From Microbulbifer bruguierae (lineage in GTDB: Bacteria; Pseudomonadota; Gammaproteobacteria; Pseudomonadales; Cellvibrionaceae), in the NCBI RefSeq assembly GCF_029869925.1, contig NZ_CP118605.1, positions 3,500,001 through 3,564,000 of the forward strand: 64,000 nucleotides of DNA. Reading direction: 5' to 3'. The notes beneath the pieces are model-generated. The model made no database searches, was not told where the DNA came from, and was given only the letters and a program-made list of their open reading frames with translations. Below are positions 9,223-18,293 of this stretch, piece after piece (position 1 is the stretch's first letter; each line of letters starts with the position of its first letter). Position numbers and translations under genes: made by a program.

Positions 9223-9274
9223 AAAAAACGCGCAGACGAGGCTGCTTGAACAGCGGCAACTGCGCGTTTTTTTT
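9223..9274 (+). terminator. Rho-independent terminator with long arms
   Basis: An AAAAACGCGCAG arm pairs with CTGCGCGTTTTT across a loop of about 28 bases that itself contains a small GCTGCTT/AACAGC pairing. It ends in a run of eight T, just after the second phzF-like gene. Confidence 0.75.
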
Positions 9275-9412
9275 ACCTGCCAGATGGCGCTCAAAGTGCT
9301 TCGGCGTCGGCGAGGAAAGCGCCTGTCGCCAATGTATACTCTGGGCACTTACTACAGACTCTTAGCGCACAGGCCCGCGCAGAACCGCAGTGAATGACAC
9401 AAGGGGATTACT

Positions 9413-12292
9413 ATGCCGTTGACCGATCTCTGTCCCGAACAACACCGCGAGCTGTTGAGACAGCGCTGGAAGGCCTGGTGCAGTGCAGTGGGCGAAGCGC
9501 AGGTGACGCAGGTTGAAAATGCGCTGGACTCGGACGATCGCCAACGTGCACTGGCGCGGAGCTTTGTGGGCTCGGATTTTTTTGTACAGCAGTGCAGCCG
9601 CAGTCCGGATTTGTTGTATCGCCTGGTGGGCGAGGATGACCTCGGTATTCCAGTACCGGATCTCGCACAACTGGAATCCGAACAGGCACTGGAGAAGTCC
9701 CTTCGCCAGCTGCGCAATCGGGTCAACGCCGAAGCCATCTGGCGCGATTTTGCCGGCCAGTGGGATATTCCTGCGGTATGCGCGCGGTTGAGCGAACTCG
9801 CCGAAGTTACTATTCAGGCCGCACTGGATTGGCACCGGGAAAAAATGGTCGAGCGCCATGGTGAACCCCGCAGCCGAGCGGGAGAAATCCAGCCGATGAT
9901 CGTGCTCGGGATGGGCAAGTTGGGGGCGAGGGAGCTGAATCTGTCCTCTGATATCGATCTGATTTTTGCCTACCCGGAACCGGGCCAGTCGGATGGGGAC
10001 CAGTATGAAGGGAAGAAATCCCTGGAAAACCAGACCTATTTCCAGCGCCTGGGGCAACGCCTGATCAAATCGCTGGATGCGGTAACCGCTGACGGTTTTG
10101 TATTCCGGGTGGATATGCGCCTGCGTCCTTACGGTGACAGCGGGCCGCTGGTTAGCCATTACGCGGCGCTGGAAGACTATTACCAGACCCAGGGCAGGGA
10201 GTGGGAGCGCTACGCCATGATCAAGGCGCGCCCGGTCGCCATGAGTGGTGAAGGTGCGGCGGAATCCGCCGAAGAATTGATGGAGTTGTTGCGTCCATTT
10301 ACCTACCGTCGCTATATCGATTTCAGCGTGATCGAAGCGCTGCGGGAAATGAAGACCCTGATCCAGCGCCAGGTGCGCGCTCGCGGACTCATCGACAATA
10401 TCAAGCTGGGGCGCGGTGGCATCCGCGAAGTGGAATTTATTGCGCAGGCGTTTCAGCTGATTCGCGGCGGCCGCGAACCCGCCCTGCGGGTGCGCAATCT
10501 TTTGAAAGTACTGCCGCAACTCGAGGCGGGTGGGCATTTGCCGGAAGGGGCTGCGGCACAGCTGCGCGAGGCGTATCTGCTGCTGCGCCGGGTCGAGCAC
10601 GGAGTGCAGGCGGAGCGCGACCAGCAGACCCAGACACTGCCACCGGAACCGGAGCGCCGCGAACAGCTGGCGTTTGCCCTCGGCTACCAACACTGGCAGT
10701 CCCTGGAAAATGCACTTGTAAGTGCCCGCGGGGTAATCGAGCGCGAATTCGACGAGGTGATCGCGCCGCCGGAGGAAAGCGCTGAAATCAGTGCCAGTGA
10801 TCACTGGGAAATGCTGTGGAGCGGCTGCGCCCGCGTTGACGATCGCGACCTCTGGCTGGAGCAGTTACACAACGCCGGCTACCAGCCGGCGGCCAAGGCA
10901 CTGGAAGCGATCGTCAACCTGCATTCCGATCGCATCGTCAGTGCCTTGCCCGCATCCAGTCGCCTGCGGCTGGACCAGGCCATGCCGCTGTTGCTGGCGG
11001 CAGCGGCGGAAGTGAGCGAGCCTTTGCTCGCGCTTGAGCGGGTGATGCCGCTGCTGCGTTCGATTTTACGGCGCAGCGCCTATCTGGTGTTGATCAACGA
11101 AAATCCGCCAGTGCTGACGCAACTGCTGAGGCTCTGCTCCGCCTCGCCCTGGATTGCGGAACAACTGGCGCGCCATCCGATTCTCCTGGATGAAATGCTT
11201 GATCAGCGTCGCCTGTTGCAGCCGTCTTCCGCTGCACAAATCGCTGACGACCTGCGCCAGGAAATGTTACGGGTGGACAGTGACGATCTGGAAGCACAGA
11301 TGGAAGCGCTCCGTCACTTCAAGCAGGGACAGAGCCTGCGCATCGCCGCTCAGGAGGTCACCGGTGCGCTGCCACTGATGAAAGTGAGTGATTCCCTGAC
11401 CTGGCTGGCGGAAGCCATTTTGCAGCAGTCTCTGGCCCTGGCCTGGCAGCAGGTGACGGAAAAACACGGTGCGCCGGCGGGCGCGAGCGCAGATGATATG
11501 CGCTTTGCCATCGCCGCGTACGGCAAGCTCGGCGGCCTGGAGTTGGGACATGGGTCGGATCTGGATATCGTGTTCGTGCATGACGCCGAGCCCCAGCAGT
11601 ACACCGACGGCGCGCGTTCCATCGATAACCTCAGTTTCTACACCCGTCTGGCCCAGCGTCTGATCCACATCCTGCAAACCCGGACTTTGAGCGGGCCGCT
11701 CTACGAAGTGGATACCCGCCTGCGCCCGTCCGGTAACTCTGGCCTGTTGGTGACCTCGCTGACCGCGTTTGAAAAGTACCAGCGCGAGAGCGCCTGGACC
11801 TGGGAACATCAGGCGCTGGTGCGCGCGCGCAGGGTGGCCGGCAGCGAGCGCCTCGGCGAAGCCTTCGAGGCACTGCGTTTGACGTTGCTTTGTGAGCGGC
11901 GGGACGAGCAGAAATTACGCGACGAGGTGGTGGAAATGCGCAATAAAATGCGCGCCCACCTGGATAAGAGCAATGATCAGCAATTCGACCTGAAACACGG
12001 GCCAGGCGGTATTGTTGATATCGAATTTATGGTTCAATATGCGGCATTGGCCTGGGCGCAGCGCGCGCCGTCTATTGTGCGATATACCGATAACATTCGC
12101 ATTCTTGAAAGCCTCACCGAGGCAGGCCTGATGCCGGCCCACCAAGCCGGGCATCTGATCGACGCCTACAAAGCCTACCGATCTGAAGGTCATCGCCTGG
12201 CATTACAACAGCTGCCAGGGGTTGTATCCGGTGACCAATTCGAAGCGGAAAGAAAGACCGTTGAAACAACTTGGCAGCAGATGCTGGGTTGA
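9413..12292 (+). CDS. glnE: Bifunctional glutamine synthetase adenylyltransferase/adenylyl-removing enzyme
   Basis: A 959-residue protein, full length for GlnE. Two nucleotidyltransferase domains are visible, each with the G-x-G-K-L-G ... SD(I/L)D signature: GMGKLGARELNLSSDIDL in the N-terminal deadenylylase half and AYGKLGGLELGHGSDLDI in the C-terminal adenylylase half. A regulatory helical linker lies between them. It adds or removes AMP on glutamine synthetase in response to PII and glutamine, setting ammonium assimilation. It starts at ATG 9413. No nitrogen gene is adjacent. ilvE follows 185 bases later, a neighbour also seen in other gammaproteobacteria. Confidence 0.96.
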   Translation: MPLTDLCPEQHRELLRQRWKAWCSAVGEAQVTQVENALDSDDRQRALARSFVGSDFFVQQCSRSPDLLYRLVGEDDLGIPVPDLAQLESEQALEKSLRQLRNRVNAEAIWRDFAGQWDIPAVCARLSELAEVTIQAALDWHREKMVERHGEPRSRAGEIQPMIVLGMGKLGARELNLSSDIDLIFAYPEPGQSDGDQYEGKKSLENQTYFQRLGQRLIKSLDAVTADGFVFRVDMRLRPYGDSGPLVSHYAALEDYYQTQGREWERYAMIKARPVAMSGEGAAESAEELMELLRPFTYRRYIDFSVIEALREMKTLIQRQVRARGLIDNIKLGRGGIREVEFIAQAFQLIRGGREPALRVRNLLKVLPQLEAGGHLPEGAAAQLREAYLLLRRVEHGVQAERDQQTQTLPPEPERREQLAFALGYQHWQSLENALVSARGVIEREFDEVIAPPEESAEISASDHWEMLWSGCARVDDRDLWLEQLHNAGYQPAAKALEAIVNLHSDRIVSALPASSRLRLDQAMPLLLAAAAEVSEPLLALERVMPLLRSILRRSAYLVLINENPPVLTQLLRLCSASPWIAEQLARHPILLDEMLDQRRLLQPSSAAQIADDLRQEMLRVDSDDLEAQMEALRHFKQGQSLRIAAQEVTGALPLMKVSDSLTWLAEAILQQSLALAWQQVTEKHGAPAGASADDMRFAIAAYGKLGGLELGHGSDLDIVFVHDAEPQQYTDGARSIDNLSFYTRLAQRLIHILQTRTLSGPLYEVDTRLRPSGNSGLLVTSLTAFEKYQRESAWTWEHQALVRARRVAGSERLGEAFEALRLTLLCERRDEQKLRDEVVEMRNKMRAHLDKSNDQQFDLKHGPGGIVDIEFMVQYAALAWAQRAPSIVRYTDNIRILESLTEAGLMPAHQAGHLIDAYKAYRSEGHRLALQQLPGVVSGDQFEAERKTVETTWQQMLG

Positions 12293-12365
12293 GCAATCTG
12301 TAACGATGGGCTCTTCTCCGGTGGTAAACGCTGCCCGCTTAAACTGTTTTTCATCAGGCTCTGTG

Positions 12366-12446
12366 CTGTAGGAGCCTGCCTGCAGGCGATCAGGTTCGAT
12401 CCGGCGTAAGCTCGACGCTCTCCCTCTCCCCAGGCCACTCCTACAG
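12366..12446. repeat. REP-like palindromic element
   Basis: Bounded by a perfect 9-base inverted repeat, CTGTAGGAG (12366-12374) and CTCCTACAG (12438-12446). The left end continues as CTGTAGGAGCCTGCCTGCAG then GCGATCAG and contains the palindrome GCCTGCAGGC (12378-12387). This closely resembles the extragenic REP repeats of pseudomonads. A further direct copy, TTGTAGGAG (12463-12471), provides the ribosome binding site of ilvE. It lies in the glnE-ilvE gap. No REP-associated transposase is in the window and no other copy was noticed. Confidence 0.65.
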
Positions 12447-12477
12447 TTGCGAATTAGAATTCTTGTAGGAGTTTCCC

Positions 12478-13437
12478 ATGTCATTTGCCGATAGAGACGG
12501 CGTTATCTGGTTTGACGGTGAACTGGTTCCCTGGCGCGATGCCCGGGTGCATGTACTCACCCACACACTGCACTACGGAATGGGCGTATTCGAGGGCGTG
12601 CGCGCCTATGAAACCGCCGATGGCGGCACCAGTATTTTCCGCCTGCAGGAACACACTCGCCGCTTGTTCCGCTCCGCGAAAATTATGAATATGCCGATGC
12701 CCTACGACGCCGAGCAGCTGAATGAAGCCCAGCGTCTGGTGGTGCGTGAAAACGGTCTCAAGGAAGCCTATCTGCGCCCGATGGCATTTTATGGCTCCGA
12801 GGGCATGGGCCTGCGTGCGGACAAGCTGCAGACGCACGTGATCATCGCCGCCTGGGAGTGGCCCAGCTACATGACCCCGGAAGCCCGCGAACTGGGCATC
12901 AAGGTGAACACCTCGTCCTACACCCGTCATCACGTGAACATCGCCATGTGCAAGGCCAAGGCCAACGGCAACTACATCAATTCGATGCTGGCGTTGCAGG
13001 AAGCCATCCGCAACGGATGCGAGGAAGCCCTGTTGCTGGATCCGGAAGGTTATGTTGCAGAAGGCAGTGGTGAGAACTTCTTCCTGGTTAGCGACGGCGT
13101 TATCTACACGCCGGAACTCACCTCCTGCCTCGACGGTATTACCCGTAAATCGGTAATCCAGCTGGCGGAAGAGTGCGGTTACAAGGTGGTGGAAAAACGC
13201 ATCACCCGCGACGAGGTTTATATCGCCGACGAAGCCTTCTTCACCGGTACTGCCGCCGAAGTGCTGCCGATCCGTATGCTCGACGGTCGCACTATAGGCG
13301 CGGGCCGTCGCGGCCCCATCACCAAGCGTCTGCAGCAAATGTACTTTGATGCGGTACAGGGCAAAAGCCAGGCGCACATGGGCTGGCTCAGTGACTGCTA
13401 TGAGGACGATCAGCAGGTTCAGGCCGCGTCGGCCTGA
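12478..13437 (+). CDS. ilvE: Branched-chain amino acid aminotransferase
   Basis: A 319-residue class IV PLP aminotransferase, family-typical in length. Marks are the N-terminal DGVIWFDGELVPWRDARVHV and HTLHYGMGVFEGVRAY, the PLP-lysine region MCKAKANGNYINSMLA, and EGSGENFFLV. It performs the last step of Leu, Ile and Val synthesis, and the first of their breakdown, transferring the amino group from glutamate in the cytoplasm. The start is fixed by TAGGAG seven bases before the ATG. It is followed by a strong terminator, so it is probably monocistronic. Confidence 0.95.
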   Translation: MSFADRDGVIWFDGELVPWRDARVHVLTHTLHYGMGVFEGVRAYETADGGTSIFRLQEHTRRLFRSAKIMNMPMPYDAEQLNEAQRLVVRENGLKEAYLRPMAFYGSEGMGLRADKLQTHVIIAAWEWPSYMTPEARELGIKVNTSSYTRHHVNIAMCKAKANGNYINSMLALQEAIRNGCEEALLLDPEGYVAEGSGENFFLVSDGVIYTPELTSCLDGITRKSVIQLAEECGYKVVEKRITRDEVYIADEAFFTGTAAEVLPIRMLDGRTIGAGRRGPITKRLQQMYFDAVQGKSQAHMGWLSDCYEDDQQVQAASA

Positions 13438-13463
13438 TCATCCGGCTGGCGTAAAGCGCGGGC

Positions 13464-13499
13464 AAAAGGGTGGGCACCGCAAGGTGTCCACCCTTTTTT
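13464..13499 (+). terminator. ilvE rho-independent terminator
   Basis: GGGTGGGCACC-GCAA-GGTGTCCACCC stem (one G-T wobble) followed by six T and preceded by four A. Confidence 0.92.
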
Positions 13500-13551
13500 G
13501 TTGCTGGTTTTGTATTGTGGAGTTTTTGTTCCGGTCGCGCGTGGAGCAATA

Positions 13552-14517
13552 GTGCGCTATCTCTTAGAATCTTTGATAGGTCCCGGGCTGCTAAATTGTG
13601 ATTCGCCGATGCTCCACTACTTCCTGAAAAAACGCCTGCGCAAACACGACGCCATAAACAACCGCAAGCTGGAAGCCATCCTGCGGGTGCAAATGCTGGA
13701 GCAGCAGGCGCTGCACAGCGCTGCACCCGGCGTCGGCAATGACAAAGAACACAGTATCGTTGTCTCCCTGACCTCGTACGACAAGCGCATCGACAATGTG
13801 GTGTACACCATTGAAAGCCTGTTCCAGCAATGGCTCAGGGCCGATGTGGTGGTGTTGTGGCTTTCGACAAAAAATTTTCCGGACCGGAAGATTCCCGCCA
13901 GCCTTGAGCGCCAGAAACAGCGCGGGTTAGACATCCGCTTTGTCGACGAAGACTTCGGGCCCTACAAAAAATATTGCTATACCTTCGAGCAATTTCCGCA
14001 AAGCCTGATCATTACCGCGGATGACGACACACTGTACCCGCCGGATATGATCGATCAGCTTTACCGGGCCTGGCTGCGCAATCCCGGCTGGATACACTGC
14101 CACCGCGCACATCAGATGTCTCTCGACCGGCAGGGCAAGTTGTTGTCGTACGATAACTGGAGTTCGAATTGGCGCGGGTGCGAGGACGGGGCTGAGCCCT
14201 CGCCACTGGTGTTTCCCACGGGGGTGGGGGGGGTGCTGTATTTTCCGGGCGCTCTGCACCCGGATGCCTTCGACCACGAAAAATTCATGCGGTTGTGCCC
14301 CAATGCCGATGATGTGTGGCTGAAAGCGATGAGCCTGAAACAGGGGACACCCTGTGCGCGGGTAGTGGATTCCCGGGATTGGACCGAGCGGTTCCTGCCG
14401 GTGGCGGGAAGTCAGGGATCAGCGCTGAGGAAAGAAAACTGGCGCAAGCGCGGCGGCAACGACTGCAAAATTCGCGACGTGTTCGAGCATTACGATTTGT
14501 ACCGACTGCTGCGCTGA
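13552..14517 (+). CDS. GT-A-type glycosyltransferase-like protein, LPS locus
   Basis: About 321 residues. The core begins IVVSLTSYDKRIDNVVYTIE, continues with a DFGPYKKY segment and the acidic ITADDDTLYP motif, the nucleotide-sugar/metal DxD-type site of GT-A enzymes, and has WIHCHRAHQM and NADDVWLKAM further on. It resembles family 2-like transferases found in capsule and LPS loci; donor and acceptor are unknown. The longest frame begins inside the ilvE terminator, so GTG 13552 (GGAG five bases before) is chosen; ATG 13609 is the alternative. It starts the glycan locus. Confidence 0.75.
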   Translation: MRYLLESLIGPGLLNCDSPMLHYFLKKRLRKHDAINNRKLEAILRVQMLEQQALHSAAPGVGNDKEHSIVVSLTSYDKRIDNVVYTIESLFQQWLRADVVVLWLSTKNFPDRKIPASLERQKQRGLDIRFVDEDFGPYKKYCYTFEQFPQSLIITADDDTLYPPDMIDQLYRAWLRNPGWIHCHRAHQMSLDRQGKLLSYDNWSSNWRGCEDGAEPSPLVFPTGVGGVLYFPGALHPDAFDHEKFMRLCPNADDVWLKAMSLKQGTPCARVVDSRDWTERFLPVAGSQGSALRKENWRKRGGNDCKIRDVFEHYDLYRLLR

Positions 14518-14560
14518 CCCGTGCCGCGGGCTATGCCCGGCGGCACGGGTGGCGTGAGGT

Positions 14561-15901
14561 TTACGCCTTCGCTACCTGCGGGCGACCCACGCAGAAATAC
14601 TCAAATCCGGCCTCTGCCATATCCAGCGGCTGGTAGAGGTTGCGGCCATCGAACACCACCGGTGCTTTCAGGCTGTTGCGCACCGTGTTGTGATCCAGTG
14701 ATTTGAACTGCTGCCATTCGGTGGCAATGATCAGCGCATCGGCGCCGGCCAGCGCGCTGTCGCGGGTGCCGCACAGTTGCAGGTTCTCGCGATTGCCGTA
14801 AATGCGTTCACACTCGTGCATGGCCTCCGGGTCAAAGGCGCGCACCCTCGCGCCCATTTCCCACAGTTTCTCCATCAGCACCCGACTTGGGGCCTCGCGC
14901 ATATCGTCGGTATTCGGCTTGAACGCGAGTCCCCACAGGGCAAAGGTCTTGCCGGATAGGTCGGTGCCGTAACGCTGCACGATCTTGTCCAGCAGATAAT
15001 GTTTCTGTGCGTGGTTACGCTCTTCCACCGCGTTCAGTACTTTCGGGTCGAGACCCAGTTGCGCGGCGGTAATTTTCAGGGCCTGCACGTCTTTTGGAAA
15101 ACAGGAACCGCCGTAACCGATGCCCGGGTAAATGAAGTGGTAGCCGATGCGCGGATCGGAGCCGATTCCCTGGCGTACGGATTCGATGTCCGCACCCACG
15201 CGGTCGGCAATCACCGCCATCTCGTTCATAAAACTGATCTTGGTGGCCAGCATGCAATTGGCGGCGTATTTGGCCAGCTCGGCACTGCGCACATCCATCA
15301 CGATGACCTTGTCGTGGTTGCGATTGAAGGGCGCGTAAAGCTGGCGCATCTTCTGCTCCGATGCGTGTTCACTGGTGCCGATAATGATGCGGTCAGGTCT
15401 CATGCAGTCGCTTACCGCCGAGCCTTCCTTCAGAAACTCCGGGTTGGAAATAACATCGAATTCCAGATTCAGCGCATCGCGCTTATGTAGTGTGCGAGTG
15501 ACTTCTTCGCGCACTTTGTCGGCGGTGCCCACCGGGACGGTAGATTTGTTGATGATGTATTTTTTGCCGTTCATGTGTTCGGCGATAGTGCGCGCAACGG
15601 TAAGTACGTAGCGCAGATCGGCGGAGCCGTCTTCATCTGGTGGTGTGCCAACGGCGATGAAAATCAACTCACCGTGGGCGACGCCAGCGGCGGCATCGGT
15701 ACTGAATGTGAGGTTGCCGGATTCATTGTTGCGCTTGACCAGTGGCTCCAGACCCGGCTCAAAAATCGGGATATGTCCCTGTTGCAGCCTCTCGATCTTG
15801 TTTTCATCAATGTCGATGCAGCTCACGCGGTGACCCGCTTCTGCCAGTACGGCAGCCTGCACCAGGCCGACGTAACCGGTACCAAATACGGTGACGTTCA
15901 T
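14561..15901 (-). CDS. ugd: UDP-glucose 6-dehydrogenase
   Basis: A 446-residue protein with the full UDP-Glc/GDP-Man dehydrogenase architecture: N-terminal Rossmann MNVTVFGTGYVGLVQAAVLA, central helix, and catalytic Cys267 in GYGGSCFPKDVQAL. The C-terminal UDP-binding domain contains LWGLAFKPNTDDMREAPS. It makes UDP-glucuronate from UDP-glucose using two NAD+. With the UDP-glucuronate 4-epimerase at 28910-29938 it predicts supply of uronic acids (GlcA/GalA) to the surface glycan built by this locus. It is transcribed opposite to the flanking glycosyltransferase. Confidence 0.96.
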   Translation of the reverse strand: MNVTVFGTGYVGLVQAAVLAEAGHRVSCIDIDENKIERLQQGHIPIFEPGLEPLVKRNNESGNLTFSTDAAAGVAHGELIFIAVGTPPDEDGSADLRYVLTVARTIAEHMNGKKYIINKSTVPVGTADKVREEVTRTLHKRDALNLEFDVISNPEFLKEGSAVSDCMRPDRIIIGTSEHASEQKMRQLYAPFNRNHDKVIVMDVRSAELAKYAANCMLATKISFMNEMAVIADRVGADIESVRQGIGSDPRIGYHFIYPGIGYGGSCFPKDVQALKITAAQLGLDPKVLNAVEERNHAQKHYLLDKIVQRYGTDLSGKTFALWGLAFKPNTDDMREAPSRVLMEKLWEMGARVRAFDPEAMHECERIYGNRENLQLCGTRDSALAGADALIIATEWQQFKSLDHNTVRNSLKAPVVFDGRNLYQPLDMAEAGFEYFCVGRPQVAKA

Positions 15902-15984
15902 ACAAGGTTCTCCCTAATTCATTTTTTTGCCGCGGCCTTGCTACTGGCTTGATGACGGACATTGGTTATCAATAATAGGTTGCT

Positions 15985-17010
15985 TCAACTCAGCCATACA
16001 TAGTCGTGGCTGAACGTGGATCCTGTGGCGGCTTCCACAATGTACTGGGCGTATCGGGTGTTGTTGATCTCGCGGTGGAAAAACTCCCTGCAATTTTTTG
16101 CCCAATGTTGGCGCATGGCGTCATCGCTGTGAAATGCCAGGAGTTGTTTCTGCAGGTTGCTCTGACTGTCGAAGTACACCAGGGTTTCTGCGGGCATGAA
16201 ATCGTCGAAGCCCGCGGAAGCGTGGGTAAATACCAGCAGGCCGTTGCCGGCCATTTGCGCGATACGTGCGGAGGAATACCACTGGTATCCCTCCTGGCGG
16301 TTAAGGTTCAGGCCCATCTTACTGCTGGCCAGTTTGCGCTCGTAATCCCGCCCCCACAGGGGTGGCTGGCCGAACAGTCCGGGTGTATGGAAGCGGAAAT
16401 CCGGCGGCAGTGTGCGCCGCAGCGCCGACACCAGCTGGCTGCGTTCCGAGTGTTCCTGGGCGTTGCTACAGAACAACAGGTCTGCCTCCAGCGCTGGATC
16501 ACCGGCGGCAAGGGCGCTGGCATCGGCGTTTTCCACACTGGGGTCGACCGGGTTCGGCATATGCCAGAGTCGCGCGCGTCCGCCCGCGAAAATGCTCAGT
16601 TCCTGTGGCCCGGTGGATACGAACATGGCATCGGCGATTTCACAGCGCTTGTGAATATTCGCGGCGTTGCGCGGCACGAACAGCGGGTCGTTATTACAGG
16701 CGGCGAGAACAACATCTCCATGCCGGCGGCGGATTTCCGAGAAGGTGGCATTTTCGATCAGGTCGCAGTGGCCGAAGATGATCAGTTCAGGCTCGAAGGC
16801 TGCCACCGTTTGCAACAGCCGCTGGTTGGTTTTTTTCCGGCCCAGTTCGCGGATACCGAGGGGGGCCTCGAACCTGGCTATGTCGCGGTCGCTAAACGCG
16901 AGTACGTTGTGGCCCGCGCGGACCAGCCCGGTGTAAAGCTTGAGTGCCCAGCTGACGCGGATATTGCCATATTTGCGGTGCTGGTGATTGTCGACATGGA
17001 GAATGCGCAT
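15985..17010 (-). CDS. GT-B-type glycosyltransferase-like protein
   Basis: About 341 residues starting MRILHVDNHQHRKYGNIRVS at ATG 17010; an in-frame extension to 17127 lacks coding character. An N-terminal Rossmann-like half (ELIIFGHCDL, ADAMFVSTG) is followed by a GT-B C-terminal half with LNLNRQEGYQWYSSARIAQM and GNGLLVFTHASAGFDDF. This resembles CgeB/DUF3880-type glycosyltransferases, in which the glycine-rich segment binds the nucleotide sugar. Donor and acceptor are unknown. It is probably part of LPS core building given its position beside ugd. Confidence 0.7.
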   Translation of the reverse strand: MRILHVDNHQHRKYGNIRVSWALKLYTGLVRAGHNVLAFSDRDIARFEAPLGIRELGRKKTNQRLLQTVAAFEPELIIFGHCDLIENATFSEIRRRHGDVVLAACNNDPLFVPRNAANIHKRCEIADAMFVSTGPQELSIFAGGRARLWHMPNPVDPSVENADASALAAGDPALEADLLFCSNAQEHSERSQLVSALRRTLPPDFRFHTPGLFGQPPLWGRDYERKLASSKMGLNLNRQEGYQWYSSARIAQMAGNGLLVFTHASAGFDDFMPAETLVYFDSQSNLQKQLLAFHSDDAMRQHWAKNCREFFHREINNTRYAQYIVEAATGSTFSHDYVWLS

Positions 17011-17268
17011 AGTGTGAACAATACCAGCGATAACGCCTGTGCCCGTCCATGGAGCAAAAGCAAACCCGCGACTCGAATCCGTGACTATAGTTTCAGCGAC
17101 AAGTGTGAATAACAATAGTGACGGCAAAATAAAGGTAGTCGGGCATTATACTTCCAGACCCCACGGGATCAATCGTGCGACGGTGTGGCGCGTTTATCCC
17201 CGCAAATGGCGAGGGCAGGATACCCAAGGGCGAGAATAGGACTGGCGTGACCAACAAGGAGGTTGGCA

Positions 17269-18288
17269 TTGCTGACAATCTGGCGTTTTCTGGACGGTAA
17301 CCGGGCTCACGAGAAACAGAGTGCGGCGCTGGTCAGCGGGCTGTGCTGTTGCCTGGGGTCGGACGGCGTGGATTGTCGTGATCTCGACTGCCGCGCACTG
17401 CGGATTGTCCCCTGGCGCAGGTTGCCAGCCGATCTCGCGGGGCTGCCGCGACCAGACCTGATTCTCGGCGCCGGCCATCGCAGCCACTGGGCGATATTGC
17501 GGGCGCGTAATGCTTTCGGTGGTCGCAGCGTGGTGATCATGCAGCCCAGCCTGCCACTGTCCTGGTTTGATTTCGTGATCGCGCCGGAGCACGACTGTCC
17601 ACCGCCGCTGGACAACGTCATTCTTACCCAGGGTGCCCTCGCGGAACCTCTGCCGGACTTCCCTTTGGATGAAAATCGCGCCTTGCTGTTGTTCGGCGGT
17701 CCCAGCAGGCACTTTTACTGGGACGGGGTCAAAGTGGCGGCGGCCGCGGAACAGTTGTTAAAGCAGCCGTTGCAGTGGGTGTTGTCCGATAGTCGCCGCA
17801 CGCCCCGGGACACCCTGGTCCAGTATGCGGGGCGCGGCGAACTCCACCCCTGGCAGCGGTGCCCGCCGGGCTGGCTGGCGGAACAGATGGCGCGCGCCGG
17901 GCAGATCTGGGTTACAGGAGACAGTGTGTCGATGTTGTTTGAGGCACTGCAAAGCCGCGCCCGGGTCGGGGTCATCACCCTGCCCAGCCGCAAATCCCGC
18001 AACAAGATTCGCAGCGCGGTCCAGCGCCTGCTGGATCAGGGCCTGGTGGGCGAGATCTCAGATCCAGATATTGCGTTGCCCACAGCTTTATCCACAGCCT
18101 CACGAGGGCCGTTACCGCGGGCACTGGGACAACCCGTAGCCTGCGCCCGCGCTCTGCTGCGCCGCTGCGGCTGGTTGCCGGGGCCGCTAACCGGCGTCGC
18201 GGGTGCGGCTGACCGCGGTTCTGGCGAATCCGAGCCGGGTAAGACAACCGCGTTGGATGGCGTAACCCTGCCGGATTCCGGTATCTGA
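17269..18288 (+). CDS. ELM1-type GT-B protein (mitochondrial-fission ELM1 family)
   Basis: About 339 residues. LTIWRFLDGNRAHEKQSAAL, LPRPDLILGAGHRSHW, FDFVIAPEHD and WVTGDSVSMLFEAL are the recurring marks of the bacterial ELM1-like family, which is predicted to be a GT-B glycosyltransferase and is common in LPS loci. The biochemical role is unproven. The start is TTG 17269, six bases after a perfect AAGGAGG; no ATG is available. Its stop is five bases before the next gene's GTG, so the two form an operon. It is divergent from the CgeB-like gene. Confidence 0.75.
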   Translation: MLTIWRFLDGNRAHEKQSAALVSGLCCCLGSDGVDCRDLDCRALRIVPWRRLPADLAGLPRPDLILGAGHRSHWAILRARNAFGGRSVVIMQPSLPLSWFDFVIAPEHDCPPPLDNVILTQGALAEPLPDFPLDENRALLLFGGPSRHFYWDGVKVAAAAEQLLKQPLQWVLSDSRRTPRDTLVQYAGRGELHPWQRCPPGWLAEQMARAGQIWVTGDSVSMLFEALQSRARVGVITLPSRKSRNKIRSAVQRLLDQGLVGEISDPDIALPTALSTASRGPLPRALGQPVACARALLRRCGWLPGPLTGVAGAADRGSGESEPGKTTALDGVTLPDSGI

Positions 18289-18293
18289 ACAAT

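Noticed and set aside
9362..10804. Long minus-strand frame of 480 codons inside glnE
   Set aside because: A shadow of glnE: high GC at third positions creates long antisense frames. The sense protein has both nucleotidyltransferase signatures.
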